From an uncultured bacterium (GTDB lineage: Bacteria; Planctomycetota; UBA1135; GCA-002686595): DNA of 64,000 nucleotides. Below, piece by piece: positions 18,104 through 26,112 of this stretch. The DNA lies in the NCBI GenBank assembly GCA_937905825.1, contig CALCXM010000185.1:1-64000 (forward strand), given 5' to 3'. The notes under the pieces are model-generated. The model had not been told where the DNA came from. It saw only the letters and a program-made list of their open reading frames with translations, and made no database searches. How positions within the stretch are numbered: the stretch's first letter is position 1; every line of letters begins with the position of its first letter. The position numbers were made by a program, and so were the translations under genes.

Positions 18104-18565
18104 CTACTCCGCGTAGCGCTCGTGGCCGGCGCCTTCATGATCGCGCACCTTTTGGAACATAGCGCGGGACTCTTCCAGCTTGCCTTCGAGCAGCAAACGC
18201 TCCAGGGACAGCAAGTCCTGGCTCATGGCGATCATCTGCAAGCGAAAGCCCTTGAGGAACTCAGGACGTTTGGCGGCGTCGACGGTTTCCGCCATGGGCG
18301 GAGTCAACAGCTTGGCTGCTTGAGCACCGGCTTGCATGCCAACGACCGCTACCAGAGCCTGCGCAAAATCTCCGTCCCCCTTGAGCGCCTTCTTCATGAC
18401 CCGCTCGTTGTCGTGCAGCAGCTCCATGGCAATGATCAAAGGGGACTCCTCGGTGGCTTCCACATCCTGGAATGTGGCGCTTTTGGTGGGGCGCGCGGAT
18501 GTCAGTTGCGCAAGAAGTCCGGTGAGCAGGAGCAGGCCCAGAATCAGGGGGGAGGAGACTTTCAT
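18104..18565 (-). CDS. Cytochrome b562-family periplasmic protein
   Basis: This 153-residue protein has a signal peptide (MKVSSPLILGLLLLTGLLAQ) and a predicted four-helix bundle. By-eye alignment with E. coli cytochrome b562 is good. IIAMELLHDNERVMKK matches the helix holding the heme-ligand Met. LLTPPM matches the conserved TPP turn, and LKGFRLQM, LLEGKLEESRAMFQ and GAGHERYAE match the last two helices with the heme-ligand His. Both axial ligands therefore seem present, and heme b binding is a fair inference. It is the first gene of an operon with a thioredoxin-like protein and a HAD hydrolase. The physiological role of this family is unclear. Confidence 0.75.
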   Translation of the reverse strand: MKVSSPLILGLLLLTGLLAQLTSARPTKSATFQDVEATEESPLIIAMELLHDNERVMKKALKGDGDFAQALVAVVGMQAGAQAAKLLTPPMAETVDAAKRPEFLKGFRLQMIAMSQDLLSLERLLLEGKLEESRAMFQKVRDHEGAGHERYAE

Positions 18566-18690
18566 GGGGGGGTGTCGGGCTGGAGGGTGTTTGGTGTTGT
18601 TGGAGGGCTACGGGCCCCGTCGCGGACTGTGAGAATAGCGAAGTCCCCCCGATTCCTGGAGTCCATTTAGTGCGAACCTAGGTTCCACAA

Positions 18691-18737
18691 AGCCCAAGCG
18701 CCGCCGGCACCAGCGGATGCTCGGCGGGGCTTGGGCT
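18691..18737 (-). terminator. Long hairpin after the HDOD gene
   Basis: AGCCCAAGC-GCCGCCG (18691-18706) pairs with 18722-18737 over 15 of 16 positions. On the minus strand it is followed by TTTGTGG, about 110 bp past the HDOD gene stop. No gene is seen in the rest of 18566-18850. Confidence 0.6.
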
Positions 18738-18850
18738 CCCGGGCGGGTCGAAGGCTGCCTCATTCACGGTGACACAGAGGGGGATCTACCGAAGGCTAGG
18801 GAGCACAAGACTGCCTGTTCTTGCACTTCCGAGATTCAGGGGTGAGAGCC

Positions 18851-19894
18851 TTAGGCGGCCATCGCGTGCGCTTCCGATTCCTGTTCTTCGTAGGCCCGGC
18901 GCGCTTGATCGAGCACGGCCATGCGCCGTCCTTCGCTGATACCGAGCGACTCAAACTCCGGGCATCTCACGAGGCCGCGGTAGCTTGCCTCATCATCGAA
19001 GCCCATGTGCAGGTCGAGCTTGTGGGCCAAACTGGCCAGGGCCGCGCCACGCTCGTATTCTTGGTTGGCCTTGCAGTTGTGGTGTTGACCAGCGATCGAA
19101 ACCAGCTCCGCATCGAGGCGCCACTTCTCGGCCAAGCGGCTTCCCGCCAGTTCGTGGTGGGTGTAGAAAACACGCCCCACGGTTGCTGGGCTCACGATCG
19201 TGCCGCGCCGCATCTCCTTGGAGAGCATCGCCAAGAGCGCGATTTTGCCCACGTCGTGCAAGAGGCCGATCAAGAAGGCACGCTCGCGCTCGATCTCCAA
19301 CAGAGGCGCAATCTTGCGTGCGATGGTGGCCACGCTAAAGGCCTGACGCCAAACTTCCTTGGAGTACTGCGAGAGGTCCTTCATCTTCATCACGGTGCCT
19401 TTGACCGAGACAGAGAAGATCAACGTGCGCAGGCCCCGCAAACCGATGCGCATCACCGCCTCATTGAGGGTCGATGCAGGTACATGGGTTGAGTAGAGCA
19501 CGGAGTTGGAGACTCGCAGCAATTCGCCAGCAAGGGAGGGGTCGGAGGAAATCAATTCCACCACGCGCGTGACGTCCACTCCGGGCTTGCCGGCCAGGTT
19601 GACCAAGGCCAGGGTGGTGGCTGGAAGGTGCGGCAGTTCGAACTTGCCCGAGGCGATGGACTCCCCGATGCGTTCAACCAAGGCAGCCTCGTCGGCGTTC
19701 AGAGACTCAGTCAGCCAGCGTTTGCCATCCAAGTTGGGCACGGCCGGGGGACCCGGCGCAACCTCCGAGGACGCCGAATGCTTGGAGCGCAATACGGGTT
19801 TTGAGCGGGGACCGGCCGGTGCCTTTTTTCCTTTCGCCTTCCGTCCAAGGAGCCTGTCCATGACGCTGCGAAACCACAGTTGAATATCTTTCAT
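18851..19894 (-). CDS. HDOD-domain signalling protein
   Basis: In this 347-residue protein, the first ~75 residues are basic and Pro/Ala-rich (RLLGRKAKGKKAPAGPRS). From ~80 the HDOD domain starts: FELPHLPATTLALVNLAGKP, VELISSDPSLAGELLRVSNS and NEAVMRIGLRGLRTLIFS. The HD-like His residues are retained in LIGLLHDVGKIALLA and FYTHHELAGSRLAEKW. HDOD proteins are regulatory modules in bacterial signalling and stress. Whether this one keeps phosphohydrolase activity cannot be told, though the HD pair is intact. ATG 19894 (MKDIQLWFRS) was chosen over an upstream open frame with no similarity. It has a long ~400-bp upstream gap. Confidence 0.85.
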   Translation of the reverse strand: MKDIQLWFRSVMDRLLGRKAKGKKAPAGPRSKPVLRSKHSASSEVAPGPPAVPNLDGKRWLTESLNADEAALVERIGESIASGKFELPHLPATTLALVNLAGKPGVDVTRVVELISSDPSLAGELLRVSNSVLYSTHVPASTLNEAVMRIGLRGLRTLIFSVSVKGTVMKMKDLSQYSKEVWRQAFSVATIARKIAPLLEIERERAFLIGLLHDVGKIALLAMLSKEMRRGTIVSPATVGRVFYTHHELAGSRLAEKWRLDAELVSIAGQHHNCKANQEYERGAALASLAHKLDLHMGFDDEASYRGLVRCPEFESLGISEGRRMAVLDQARRAYEEQESEAHAMAA

Positions 19895-20297
19895 TTGGAA
19901 CCCTTGGAGTTCCCCGTGTCTTCGGTGACTTGCCGCCTGGATCTGGAGTCGAAGGGGGATTGATCCGCTCTGAATGCCCCAGAAAGGCCTCCAGGGAGGG
20001 CTCACGCGAAGATATTTGAGATTGTCGCAACCAAATACCCCCCCCGGAGACACTCAGGGGTGTGGAAGCGATGCGGCCAGCGCGTCGCGATCCATGCCCA
20101 CGTCTCCGGGCTGCGCAGGGGAATGGGGATCCAGGGGCCTACGGGCTGAGGAGCAGATTCGAGTTGGATGCCGAATCGAGTGAATCGGGCGCCGCGTTCT
20201 ATTGAACACGGCGCCCGATCCTTTTGTATGTCGCCTACTGGCAGAGCCCAGCTCGAATCATGCGCGCCGCGCTTTGCCGGTGGCTTTAGGGCTCGCC
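19895..20297. other. 403-bp intergenic region
   Basis: This separates the HDOD gene from the sulfatase 3' end. It holds a hairpin at 20187-20216 and presumably the HDOD promoter. No open reading frame with coding character is seen on either strand. Confidence 0.5.
20187..20216 (-). terminator. Hairpin terminator after the Thr-type sulfatase-fold gene
   Basis: The arms GGGCGCCG(C/T)GTTC pair over 13 positions with a 4-nt loop; on the minus strand the odd position is a U-G pair. It sits ~80 bp past the stop at 20298. There is no T-run on the minus side; CCTTTTG follows on the plus side. Confidence 0.55.
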
Positions 20298-21770
20298 CTA
20301 TTCATCCGGTTCATCCGGCGACCGTCCGCCGTCCGTGTACCCAAGTCCCTTCAACGCTTCCAGAGCTTCTGCACTGAGCTTGGTCGTATCCCCGGACTCG
20401 CGCGCCATGATCGACTTGTGAAGGAGTTGGTTGGCCTTGTTCAACTCATTCATTTGCTGATAGACCCGCAACAGACGGTCCCGATTCTCCTCCTTGTACT
20501 CGGCGTCCTCCAAGCGGTTGTGAAGCTCCTGGGGATCCGCCGAGCGATCGTAGAAATGAGGGGACTTGCCACCACCAATCTTGAGGTACTTGTAGTCCCC
20601 CTCGGCATCGCGGCCGATCCCCACGTGCGCGTGGAAGAGCACAAACCCGTCCGCGATCGCCGTGTTTTCCATGATGCCCGGAGCCAAGGACGGCAGCTGG
20701 CCGATCGGTTCCAATCCGACTAGGTCCAAAATCGTAGGAGCCAAATCCGTGGACTGCGTGAGAGACTGAATGCGTCGCGGAGCGACCCCCGAACTCTCGG
20801 GCAGCAGCATGATCAACGGCACCCGGGCGACCTCGTCGTGGTGCGTGTCGTGCAGCATGGTCCCGTGCTCGTTGAAGGACTCGCCGTGGTCGGCCGTGAT
20901 CACCACCAAGGTGTTCTTCAACTGGCCGCGCTTTTCGAGAACGGCAAACAGATCGCGCAGTTTGTCGTCCATCTTTCGAATGCCTGCGTCATAGAGCCCC
21001 ATCAAGTAGTTGAGATGGTCCTCTGGCAGGGGCTCTTTCTTGAGGGACAAATCCTTCAAGTACTCGGATGCACAGTTCTCCTCGCGGCCCTCGCCAGTGG
21101 AGCAGCCGGTGAATCCTTCGGGCTTGTCGCCAGCGAACTGAGCGATCAATTCGCCGCTGGACTGATAGGGATAGCACGGGCCCTTGCGGCTGTTGTCCGA
21201 GTGGATGTCGAAGAAGTGCAGGAAGGCGAAGCTCTGTTTGGCGGGGGTCTCGTCCAGGTAGTCCAGGTAGCGTTCGATCACCGTGTCCGCGTCGTCCCAG
21301 GAGGACTTGAACACGTCAAAGCCTTGGTCAAAACCGTAGTCCTTGGAGAGCCAAGTCCCGTGGCTGGCAAAGCCGGCTGTCGCGTAGCCATTCTCTTGAA
21401 AGCGCTCGGCCAGTGTGGTCACGCTCTGGGGCACCACCAGGATGTCATCATCGGGGCCGACCGGTTTGACCCCGTGGGTTTGGTAATGCAATCCCGTCAG
21501 CATGGTGGCATGCGAGGGCAAGGTGCAATTCGAGTTCGCGAAGTGGTTTTCGAAAACGATGCCGCGCTCGGCCAGGGAGTCCAAGAACGGCGTGGTCGGC
21601 TTCGAGTAGCCGCCGAAGCCCGTGTGGTCCGCCCGCAAGGTGTCCAGGGAGATCAACAGAACCCGTTGTGGAACCGGTCCGTCGGCCGGGGCAGGGTCGC
21701 CACAGGAGGCCAGGCTGGCCAGGCAAGTCAGGAGAACCGCGGAACGCTGGGGAAAAGTCTTGGGGCTCAT
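20298..21770 (-). CDS. Sulfatase-superfamily lipoprotein with Thr nucleophile
   Basis: This 490-residue protein has a lipobox (LASLASC, Cys23), so it is probably an exported lipoprotein. It has the alkaline-phosphatase/sulfatase fold: metal site VLLISLDTLRADHTG (Asp43), nucleophile region NCTLPSHATMLTG, and second metal site VVITADHGESFNEHG. Aligning TLPSHA with the sulfatase CxPSRA motif puts Thr83 at the nucleophile position. It is therefore not a formylglycine sulfatase but resembles phosphotransferase/phosphatase-type members. The substrate is unknown. ATG 21770 is chosen from the signal peptide. It lies 90 bp downstream of a second, degenerate paralogue in the same orientation. Confidence 0.85.
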   Translation of the reverse strand: MSPKTFPQRSAVLLTCLASLASCGDPAPADGPVPQRVLLISLDTLRADHTGFGGYSKPTTPFLDSLAERGIVFENHFANSNCTLPSHATMLTGLHYQTHGVKPVGPDDDILVVPQSVTTLAERFQENGYATAGFASHGTWLSKDYGFDQGFDVFKSSWDDADTVIERYLDYLDETPAKQSFAFLHFFDIHSDNSRKGPCYPYQSSGELIAQFAGDKPEGFTGCSTGEGREENCASEYLKDLSLKKEPLPEDHLNYLMGLYDAGIRKMDDKLRDLFAVLEKRGQLKNTLVVITADHGESFNEHGTMLHDTHHDEVARVPLIMLLPESSGVAPRRIQSLTQSTDLAPTILDLVGLEPIGQLPSLAPGIMENTAIADGFVLFHAHVGIGRDAEGDYKYLKIGGGKSPHFYDRSADPQELHNRLEDAEYKEENRDRLLRVYQQMNELNKANQLLHKSIMARESGDTTKLSAEALEALKGLGYTDGGRSPDEPDE

Positions 21771-21860
21771 TGGGCGCGAGGGAAGGTTGGGGGGGGCCTT
21801 GAGAGTATAGCTCATGATCCGCGGTAGGCAGGGGATCCCTGGGTGGGACCGCGGACCCGA

Positions 21861-23327
21861 CTAATTTTCTTGCTCGGCGGCGCGCAGACTTCCGTACCCG
21901 AGGGCCTCGAGGGCTACTCCATCCGGTGCAGGACCGGCAGCCGCCTGCGTCTTCCTGTCGAAGGCCCCACGCTCTTCCAAAGTGCGCAGCAAGCCTGCGG
22001 CCAGCTCGGGTTCGTCCGCGTACACATTCGAGAGCTCTGCGGGATCGTGGAGCATGTCGTACAGCTCCGAATTGTTCGGTTGGCGCTCGTGATAGATCAG
22101 CTTCCAGCGCTGATTCATGACCAGAAACAGGTTGTCGAGTTGTCGCTCGGGAAGAGGCCTGTTTGGACCGCGGGCCTCCTCGAGGATCAAGGCGTCGGCG
22201 AAGGCGATCCGCGGTTCATCCAACTCGCGGCGCAGAATGGGGAGCAGGCTGCGACCATCCAATTTCGTTGGGGGCAGGAGCTCGACGTGCTCCAGCAGGG
22301 TCGGCAACACATCGGTCGAGCGCACCAGATCCGGCACCACGATGCCCGGCGGGAACTGCGGCAGCTTGATGATCATGGGCACGCGCACCGACCAGTTGTA
22401 GAGCAAACGGTGCAGGGACCATCCGTGATTCTGCTGTCCATCGGTGAGCCCTTGCCCGTGGTCTGCGAGGATCACGAGGATCGTGTTCTCGTACTGCCCG
22501 GTGCTCTTCAAGTAGTCGATCAAACGCCCGAGTTGGGCATCCATGAAGGCCAGCTCGAAGTCGTACAAGAGTTCGCGGGCCGCGAGATCCTGGGGGTCCA
22601 CGTCGTAGCTGAGTCCAGCCGCCGTGGCGGTCATGAGCGGAGGCACCAGGGCCAAGTCTTGCAGATCCGCGTACTGCACCCAGAGATGCCATGGACCGAG
22701 CTCGCCGTGCTCTTCTAGCCAAGTGAGCGCTTCATCGGTGGTCGCATCGGAACGGCGCTGAAACTTGTTTTCGCGTGCGTCCACAAGTCCGCCCGTGCTT
22801 GGCACGGATGTTGGCGCGAGTTGGCTGTCGGGGGCGTCCGCTTCGGTGCCGCGAAACTGTTGGTATCCCCGGCCCAACCCGTAGGCATTGCCTGCGAAGT
22901 AGGAGCTGACAAAGCCCGCCGTGCGCCATCCTCGGTTCCCAAGAATCTGAGGCAAGCTCGGAATCGAGCGCGACAAGCGGTGCCCAGGGTTCCCGCTCAA
23001 GACCCGAAGTCCGTGGGAGGTCGTGTTTTTTCCGGTCAGAATGGAAGCCTGGGACATGGGACCCAAGCCCGAGGTGGCGTAGGCGTTCTCGAACCGCACT
23101 CCCTCTTTCGCGAGGGCATCCAAATGGGGGGTGTTGGCCTTTTCGTAGCCGTAGCAGCCGAGCCTGTCCGCCCGTGTCGAGCCCAGAGTGACAAGCAAGA
23201 CGTTTCGGCCGGGGGTGACTTTGGAGGTGGGTTCTGTGCAGCCCGCGGCGCAGGCCACCATCCACAAAGCGACGGCCACCCGGCGGGGGGCGCTGATCGG
23301 CTTGTGGGATGCTGCGGAGAGGCTCAT
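21861..23327 (-). CDS. Sulfatase-fold lipoprotein, probable pseudoenzyme
   Basis: This 488-residue protein has a lipobox (ACAAGC, Cys30). The sulfatase fold is evident: NVLLVTLGSTRADRLGCYGY, NTPHLDALAKEGVRFENAYA, SILTGKNTTSHG, LVILADHGQGLTDGQQNHG and VPMIIKLP. Two key positions are lost. The first metal Asp of DTxRAD is Gly49, and the nucleophile Cys/Ser/Thr position is Gly89 (SGLGPMSQAS where VCSPSRAS or LTLPSHAS is usual). The second metal site ADHG is kept. The frame is intact, so this is likely a maintained non-catalytic or altered protein rather than a decayed gene. It is upstream of the Thr-type paralogue. Confidence 0.8.
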   Translation of the reverse strand: MSLSAASHKPISAPRRVAVALWMVACAAGCTEPTSKVTPGRNVLLVTLGSTRADRLGCYGYEKANTPHLDALAKEGVRFENAYATSGLGPMSQASILTGKNTTSHGLRVLSGNPGHRLSRSIPSLPQILGNRGWRTAGFVSSYFAGNAYGLGRGYQQFRGTEADAPDSQLAPTSVPSTGGLVDARENKFQRRSDATTDEALTWLEEHGELGPWHLWVQYADLQDLALVPPLMTATAAGLSYDVDPQDLAARELLYDFELAFMDAQLGRLIDYLKSTGQYENTILVILADHGQGLTDGQQNHGWSLHRLLYNWSVRVPMIIKLPQFPPGIVVPDLVRSTDVLPTLLEHVELLPPTKLDGRSLLPILRRELDEPRIAFADALILEEARGPNRPLPERQLDNLFLVMNQRWKLIYHERQPNNSELYDMLHDPAELSNVYADEPELAAGLLRTLEERGAFDRKTQAAAGPAPDGVALEALGYGSLRAAEQEN

Positions 23328-23423
23328 GGAGTCACTGTTTTTTCGGGGTGTCGAGTGTTGATCAGATCGAATCGTCTTGACGATCGCAAGCACAGGCTTT
23401 GGACTGCTTGCGCAGTCACTTTG

Positions 23424-24317
23424 ATGAACAACGATTCAAGCAATCCCGGGCAGTTCCATTTCGGCACCTCGAGCTGGTCAGCGAAGAGCTGGGTCGGAAA
23501 TTTCTACCCCCCTGGAACCCCAGCGAGGGACTTTCTGGCCTGCTACAGCCAGATTTTTCAGTCGGTGGAGGCGGACGTGACCTACTACCGCATCCCGTCG
23601 CCTTCCATGGTGGATGGTTGGAAGCGCAGGACTCCGGATGGCTTTGTGTTCTCCGCAAAAATGCCGCGGATGATCGTCCATGCGGGGCAGGGTCCCGCCC
23701 CGGATGCGGAGCGGGTTCTGGTGGAGGAGCACGTGCGCAGACCCACGGAGCAATTTTTGAGCGCCATGAGTCGCCTCGGATCGCGTCTCGGTCCCCTGGT
23801 CCTGCAGTTTCCCTACTTCAACAAGCATGCATTTTCAGAGCCTGGGCTTTTCTATGAGCGGCTCGACAAGTACCTGGATCGCTTGCCCCAGGAGTTGCGC
23901 TTCTGCGTTGAGATCCGCAACAAGCACTGGGTCACCCCGGAATTCCTCGACCTACTCAGGTCCCATGGGGCGGCCTTCGTCTTGCTCGACCTGGCCTACA
24001 TGCCCCATCCAGCTGAGATCGAGTTGGACCTCTTGACCGCGGACTTCACCTACGCGCGCTTGATCGGGGATCGCAAGAAGCTCGACGCCCTAACCGACTC
24101 CTTCGACCGGGTCGTGCTGGATCAGAGTTCTGGTTTGAAGCGCTGGGCAGACTTCCTCGGAGCCATTGCTGGGGACGTGCAGGAACTCTTCGTCTATTCG
24201 AACAACCACTACGCAGGTCATGGGCCGGCGACAACGGCGCAATTGGCAGCCTTGATTGAGGGCCGGGAAGAGCCGCCCGCGCCCCGGGTTCCACGTTCGG
24301 GGGAGTTGCCTTTCTAG
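23424..24317 (+). CDS. DUF72 family protein
   Basis: This 297-residue protein has the DUF72 (YecE-like) TIM-barrel signatures FHFGTSSWSAKSWVGNFYPP, ADVTYYRIPSPSMVDGW and GFVFSAKMPRMIVH. It also has GPLVLQFPYF, LRFCVEIRNKHW, and the C-terminal YSNNHYAGHGPATTAQL. Its biochemical function is unknown. ATG 23424 was chosen at the start of similarity. It is transcribed divergently from the pseudo-sulfatase gene with a 96-bp shared upstream region. Confidence 0.9.
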   Translation: MNNDSSNPGQFHFGTSSWSAKSWVGNFYPPGTPARDFLACYSQIFQSVEADVTYYRIPSPSMVDGWKRRTPDGFVFSAKMPRMIVHAGQGPAPDAERVLVEEHVRRPTEQFLSAMSRLGSRLGPLVLQFPYFNKHAFSEPGLFYERLDKYLDRLPQELRFCVEIRNKHWVTPEFLDLLRSHGAAFVLLDLAYMPHPAEIELDLLTADFTYARLIGDRKKLDALTDSFDRVVLDQSSGLKRWADFLGAIAGDVQELFVYSNNHYAGHGPATTAQLAALIEGREEPPAPRVPRSGELPF

Positions 24318-24453
24318 AGGCCCATCGATGAGCCCTTGCGAAGGGACCCCGATGGCCCGGCATGTTCCGCGAGGGCTGTCCGTTGCTGCACCTCGGACGA
24401 TCGCGCTTGGAGTTGGCGAGAACCGCGCTCTCAGCGGTGGCCCGCTCGCGTCC

Positions 24454-25029
24454 CTACTTCTTCTTGGCCGTGAACTTCTTCCAGCCTGCTGCGGCCTTGG
24501 GCGAGTAACCCTTCGGGTCCTTGCTCCACAGCTTGCGCGTGTCTCCCCAAAAGCCATCGTAGAACAGGAGCAACTTACCGTCCTGAATCAGAAAGGACTT
24601 GGGGTTGATGTCGGTCTTGTCGTTGTCCGCCATGGCGTAGGCGCACCAGCCCCCGTAGAGCGGCTCGTACTTGGCAGGGTTCTTCTTGAAGAGATCCAGA
24701 TGCGCTTGGGTGGCGAAGCGATAACTGACTTGCAGGTGGGTGTAGCTCAGCTCCTGCTTGCCCGCTTGGGGCTTGCCCCCACCTTCTTTGAAGTAGGCGA
24801 CGGGATCGTAGCCTTGGATCGCCAGGCTGTTCTTGCCGAGGTTGAAGTGCGCGAGGTGCTCGCGCTTCTCCCCCTGGAAGAGAAATTGGGGGAGGGGAGT
24901 CCAAGCGACATCGCCCGCAGGAAGCGCAGCACTCTGCTGATTTGCCTCAGGGCTTGCCGCCCGGGCTCTGCCTGGGAGGAACGCTAGAAGCGGGAACAGC
25001 AGGGCGGCTTGCAGGGCGAGGGCTTTCAT
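24454..25029 (-). CDS. Secreted YHS-domain protein
   Basis: This 191-residue protein has a signal peptide (MKALALQAALLFPLLAFLPG, then RARAAS). A YHS-type domain follows: LAIQGYDPVAYF, YRFATQAHLDLFKKNPAKYEP and YGGWCAYAMA, the usual motif series of exported YHS proteins. A conserved tail is NPKSFLIQDGKLLLFY. YHS domains are thought to bind metals; a periplasmic metal-related role is inferred. It is monocistronic and convergent with DUF72. The 136-bp gap to DUF72 shows no gene. Confidence 0.85.
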   Translation of the reverse strand: MKALALQAALLFPLLAFLPGRARAASPEANQQSAALPAGDVAWTPLPQFLFQGEKREHLAHFNLGKNSLAIQGYDPVAYFKEGGGKPQAGKQELSYTHLQVSYRFATQAHLDLFKKNPAKYEPLYGGWCAYAMADNDKTDINPKSFLIQDGKLLLFYDGFWGDTRKLWSKDPKGYSPKAAAGWKKFTAKKK

Positions 25030-25171
25030 CGGTTGAGTCGGCGGGTGCAGGGGTTGGGCATGGGGCGCGAGCCCCGTGATTCGCGGCGCCTCGAATTCTG
25101 TGACTGAACTCCGGCGAGACTCTCTCGGGAAGCGGCTCAGCCAGCACGGTCGAACGGGGCTGGCCTCTGAC

Positions 25172-26107
25172 TCAGGAAGGCGGGAACACCCCGCGCAACC
25201 AAACAGCTATCGGAAAGAGGCAAAGGATGACCAGGGCGACCACGAAGCCAAAGGTTGTTCCGCTCAGGGCGGCCAGGGCTGCACTGAAGGGCAGCATGCG
25301 ACGCAGGGCGCAACCCATGGCCGGGATCAAATCGGATGGCTTCCAAGCCCCGAGGGAACGCGCCTTGCTGAAGAGCCCCCAACTTGCGGCGAGTCCGATT
25401 CCCAGGGCCACTCTGCGGCCCAGAGCGAGACTCGTCGGATCGCCGGAGGAAAACTCGAGAGGCAGAAAGGGCAGGCACCAGAAGATCAACCCCAATAGGA
25501 CCAGCAGGAACTGGGGCACGTAGCGATTGCCCGCGGTGGCCTCCCCATCTTCCAAGCGTCCGAGCCGCGAGAGCACGAACACGTAGGCGCCGTAGGCGAG
25601 TGGGGCGGGCCAGAGCAGGGCGAAGGCTTCGAAGCCGCCGAAGGCCAGGATCGGCAAACCGAGATTCAGGGCGCGACAGAGTCCGAGCAGGCCAGGACCG
25701 ATCCAAGCTCCCCGTCCGCGAGAATCGTAGAGGGCCGCGGCGAGGGCCATCCCCGCGCACCACAGGCCCGCCGGGGGGTGGACACTGGCTGCCAGCAAAG
25801 GTCCGAGCACGAACCCGAGCAGGGACGCGCCGAGGGCCGCTGCGGGGGAGATGGCTCCGGAGGGCAGGGGCCGCTCCGGTCGAACGACCGCGTCCTCCTC
25901 TCGATCGCACCAGTCATTGAAGGCCATGCCTCCGTGGTAGACGAGCAGGGAACTGATCACGAGGGTGATCATCGTCAGGGCCGCGCCGGTCGGTTCGATG
26001 CCACTTGCAGTGACGGCCAACACGCTCCCCGCGAGAACGTCGCCGACAGCGGTGGGGGCTAGGGACAGCCGGAAGAGCCGCCCCCAGGAAGCGAAGCCTT
26101 TGTTCAC
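25172..26107 (-). CDS. UbiA-family membrane prenyltransferase-like protein
   Basis: This 311-residue protein has about nine hydrophobic segments. The first Asp-rich motif reads MAFNDWCDREEDAVVRPERP followed by LPSG, and the second region is YDSRGRGAWIGPGLLGLCRALNLGLP. Both are typical of UbiA enzymes that transfer an isoprenyl chain to an aromatic or polar acceptor. Acceptor and chain length cannot be read. The Asp of motif 2 is partly kept (YDSRGR). GTG 26107, 5 bp after the rseP stop, gives the start VNKGFASWG. It is the third gene of a dxr-rseP-ubiA operon, which would fit isoprenoid-linked expression. Confidence 0.85.
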   Translation of the reverse strand: MNKGFASWGRLFRLSLAPTAVGDVLAGSVLAVTASGIEPTGAALTMITLVISSLLVYHGGMAFNDWCDREEDAVVRPERPLPSGAISPAAALGASLLGFVLGPLLAASVHPPAGLWCAGMALAAALYDSRGRGAWIGPGLLGLCRALNLGLPILAFGGFEAFALLWPAPLAYGAYVFVLSRLGRLEDGEATAGNRYVPQFLLVLLGLIFWCLPFLPLEFSSGDPTSLALGRRVALGIGLAASWGLFSKARSLGAWKPSDLIPAMGCALRRMLPFSAALAALSGTTFGFVVALVILCLFPIAVWLRGVFPPS

Positions 26108-26112
26108 GATGG

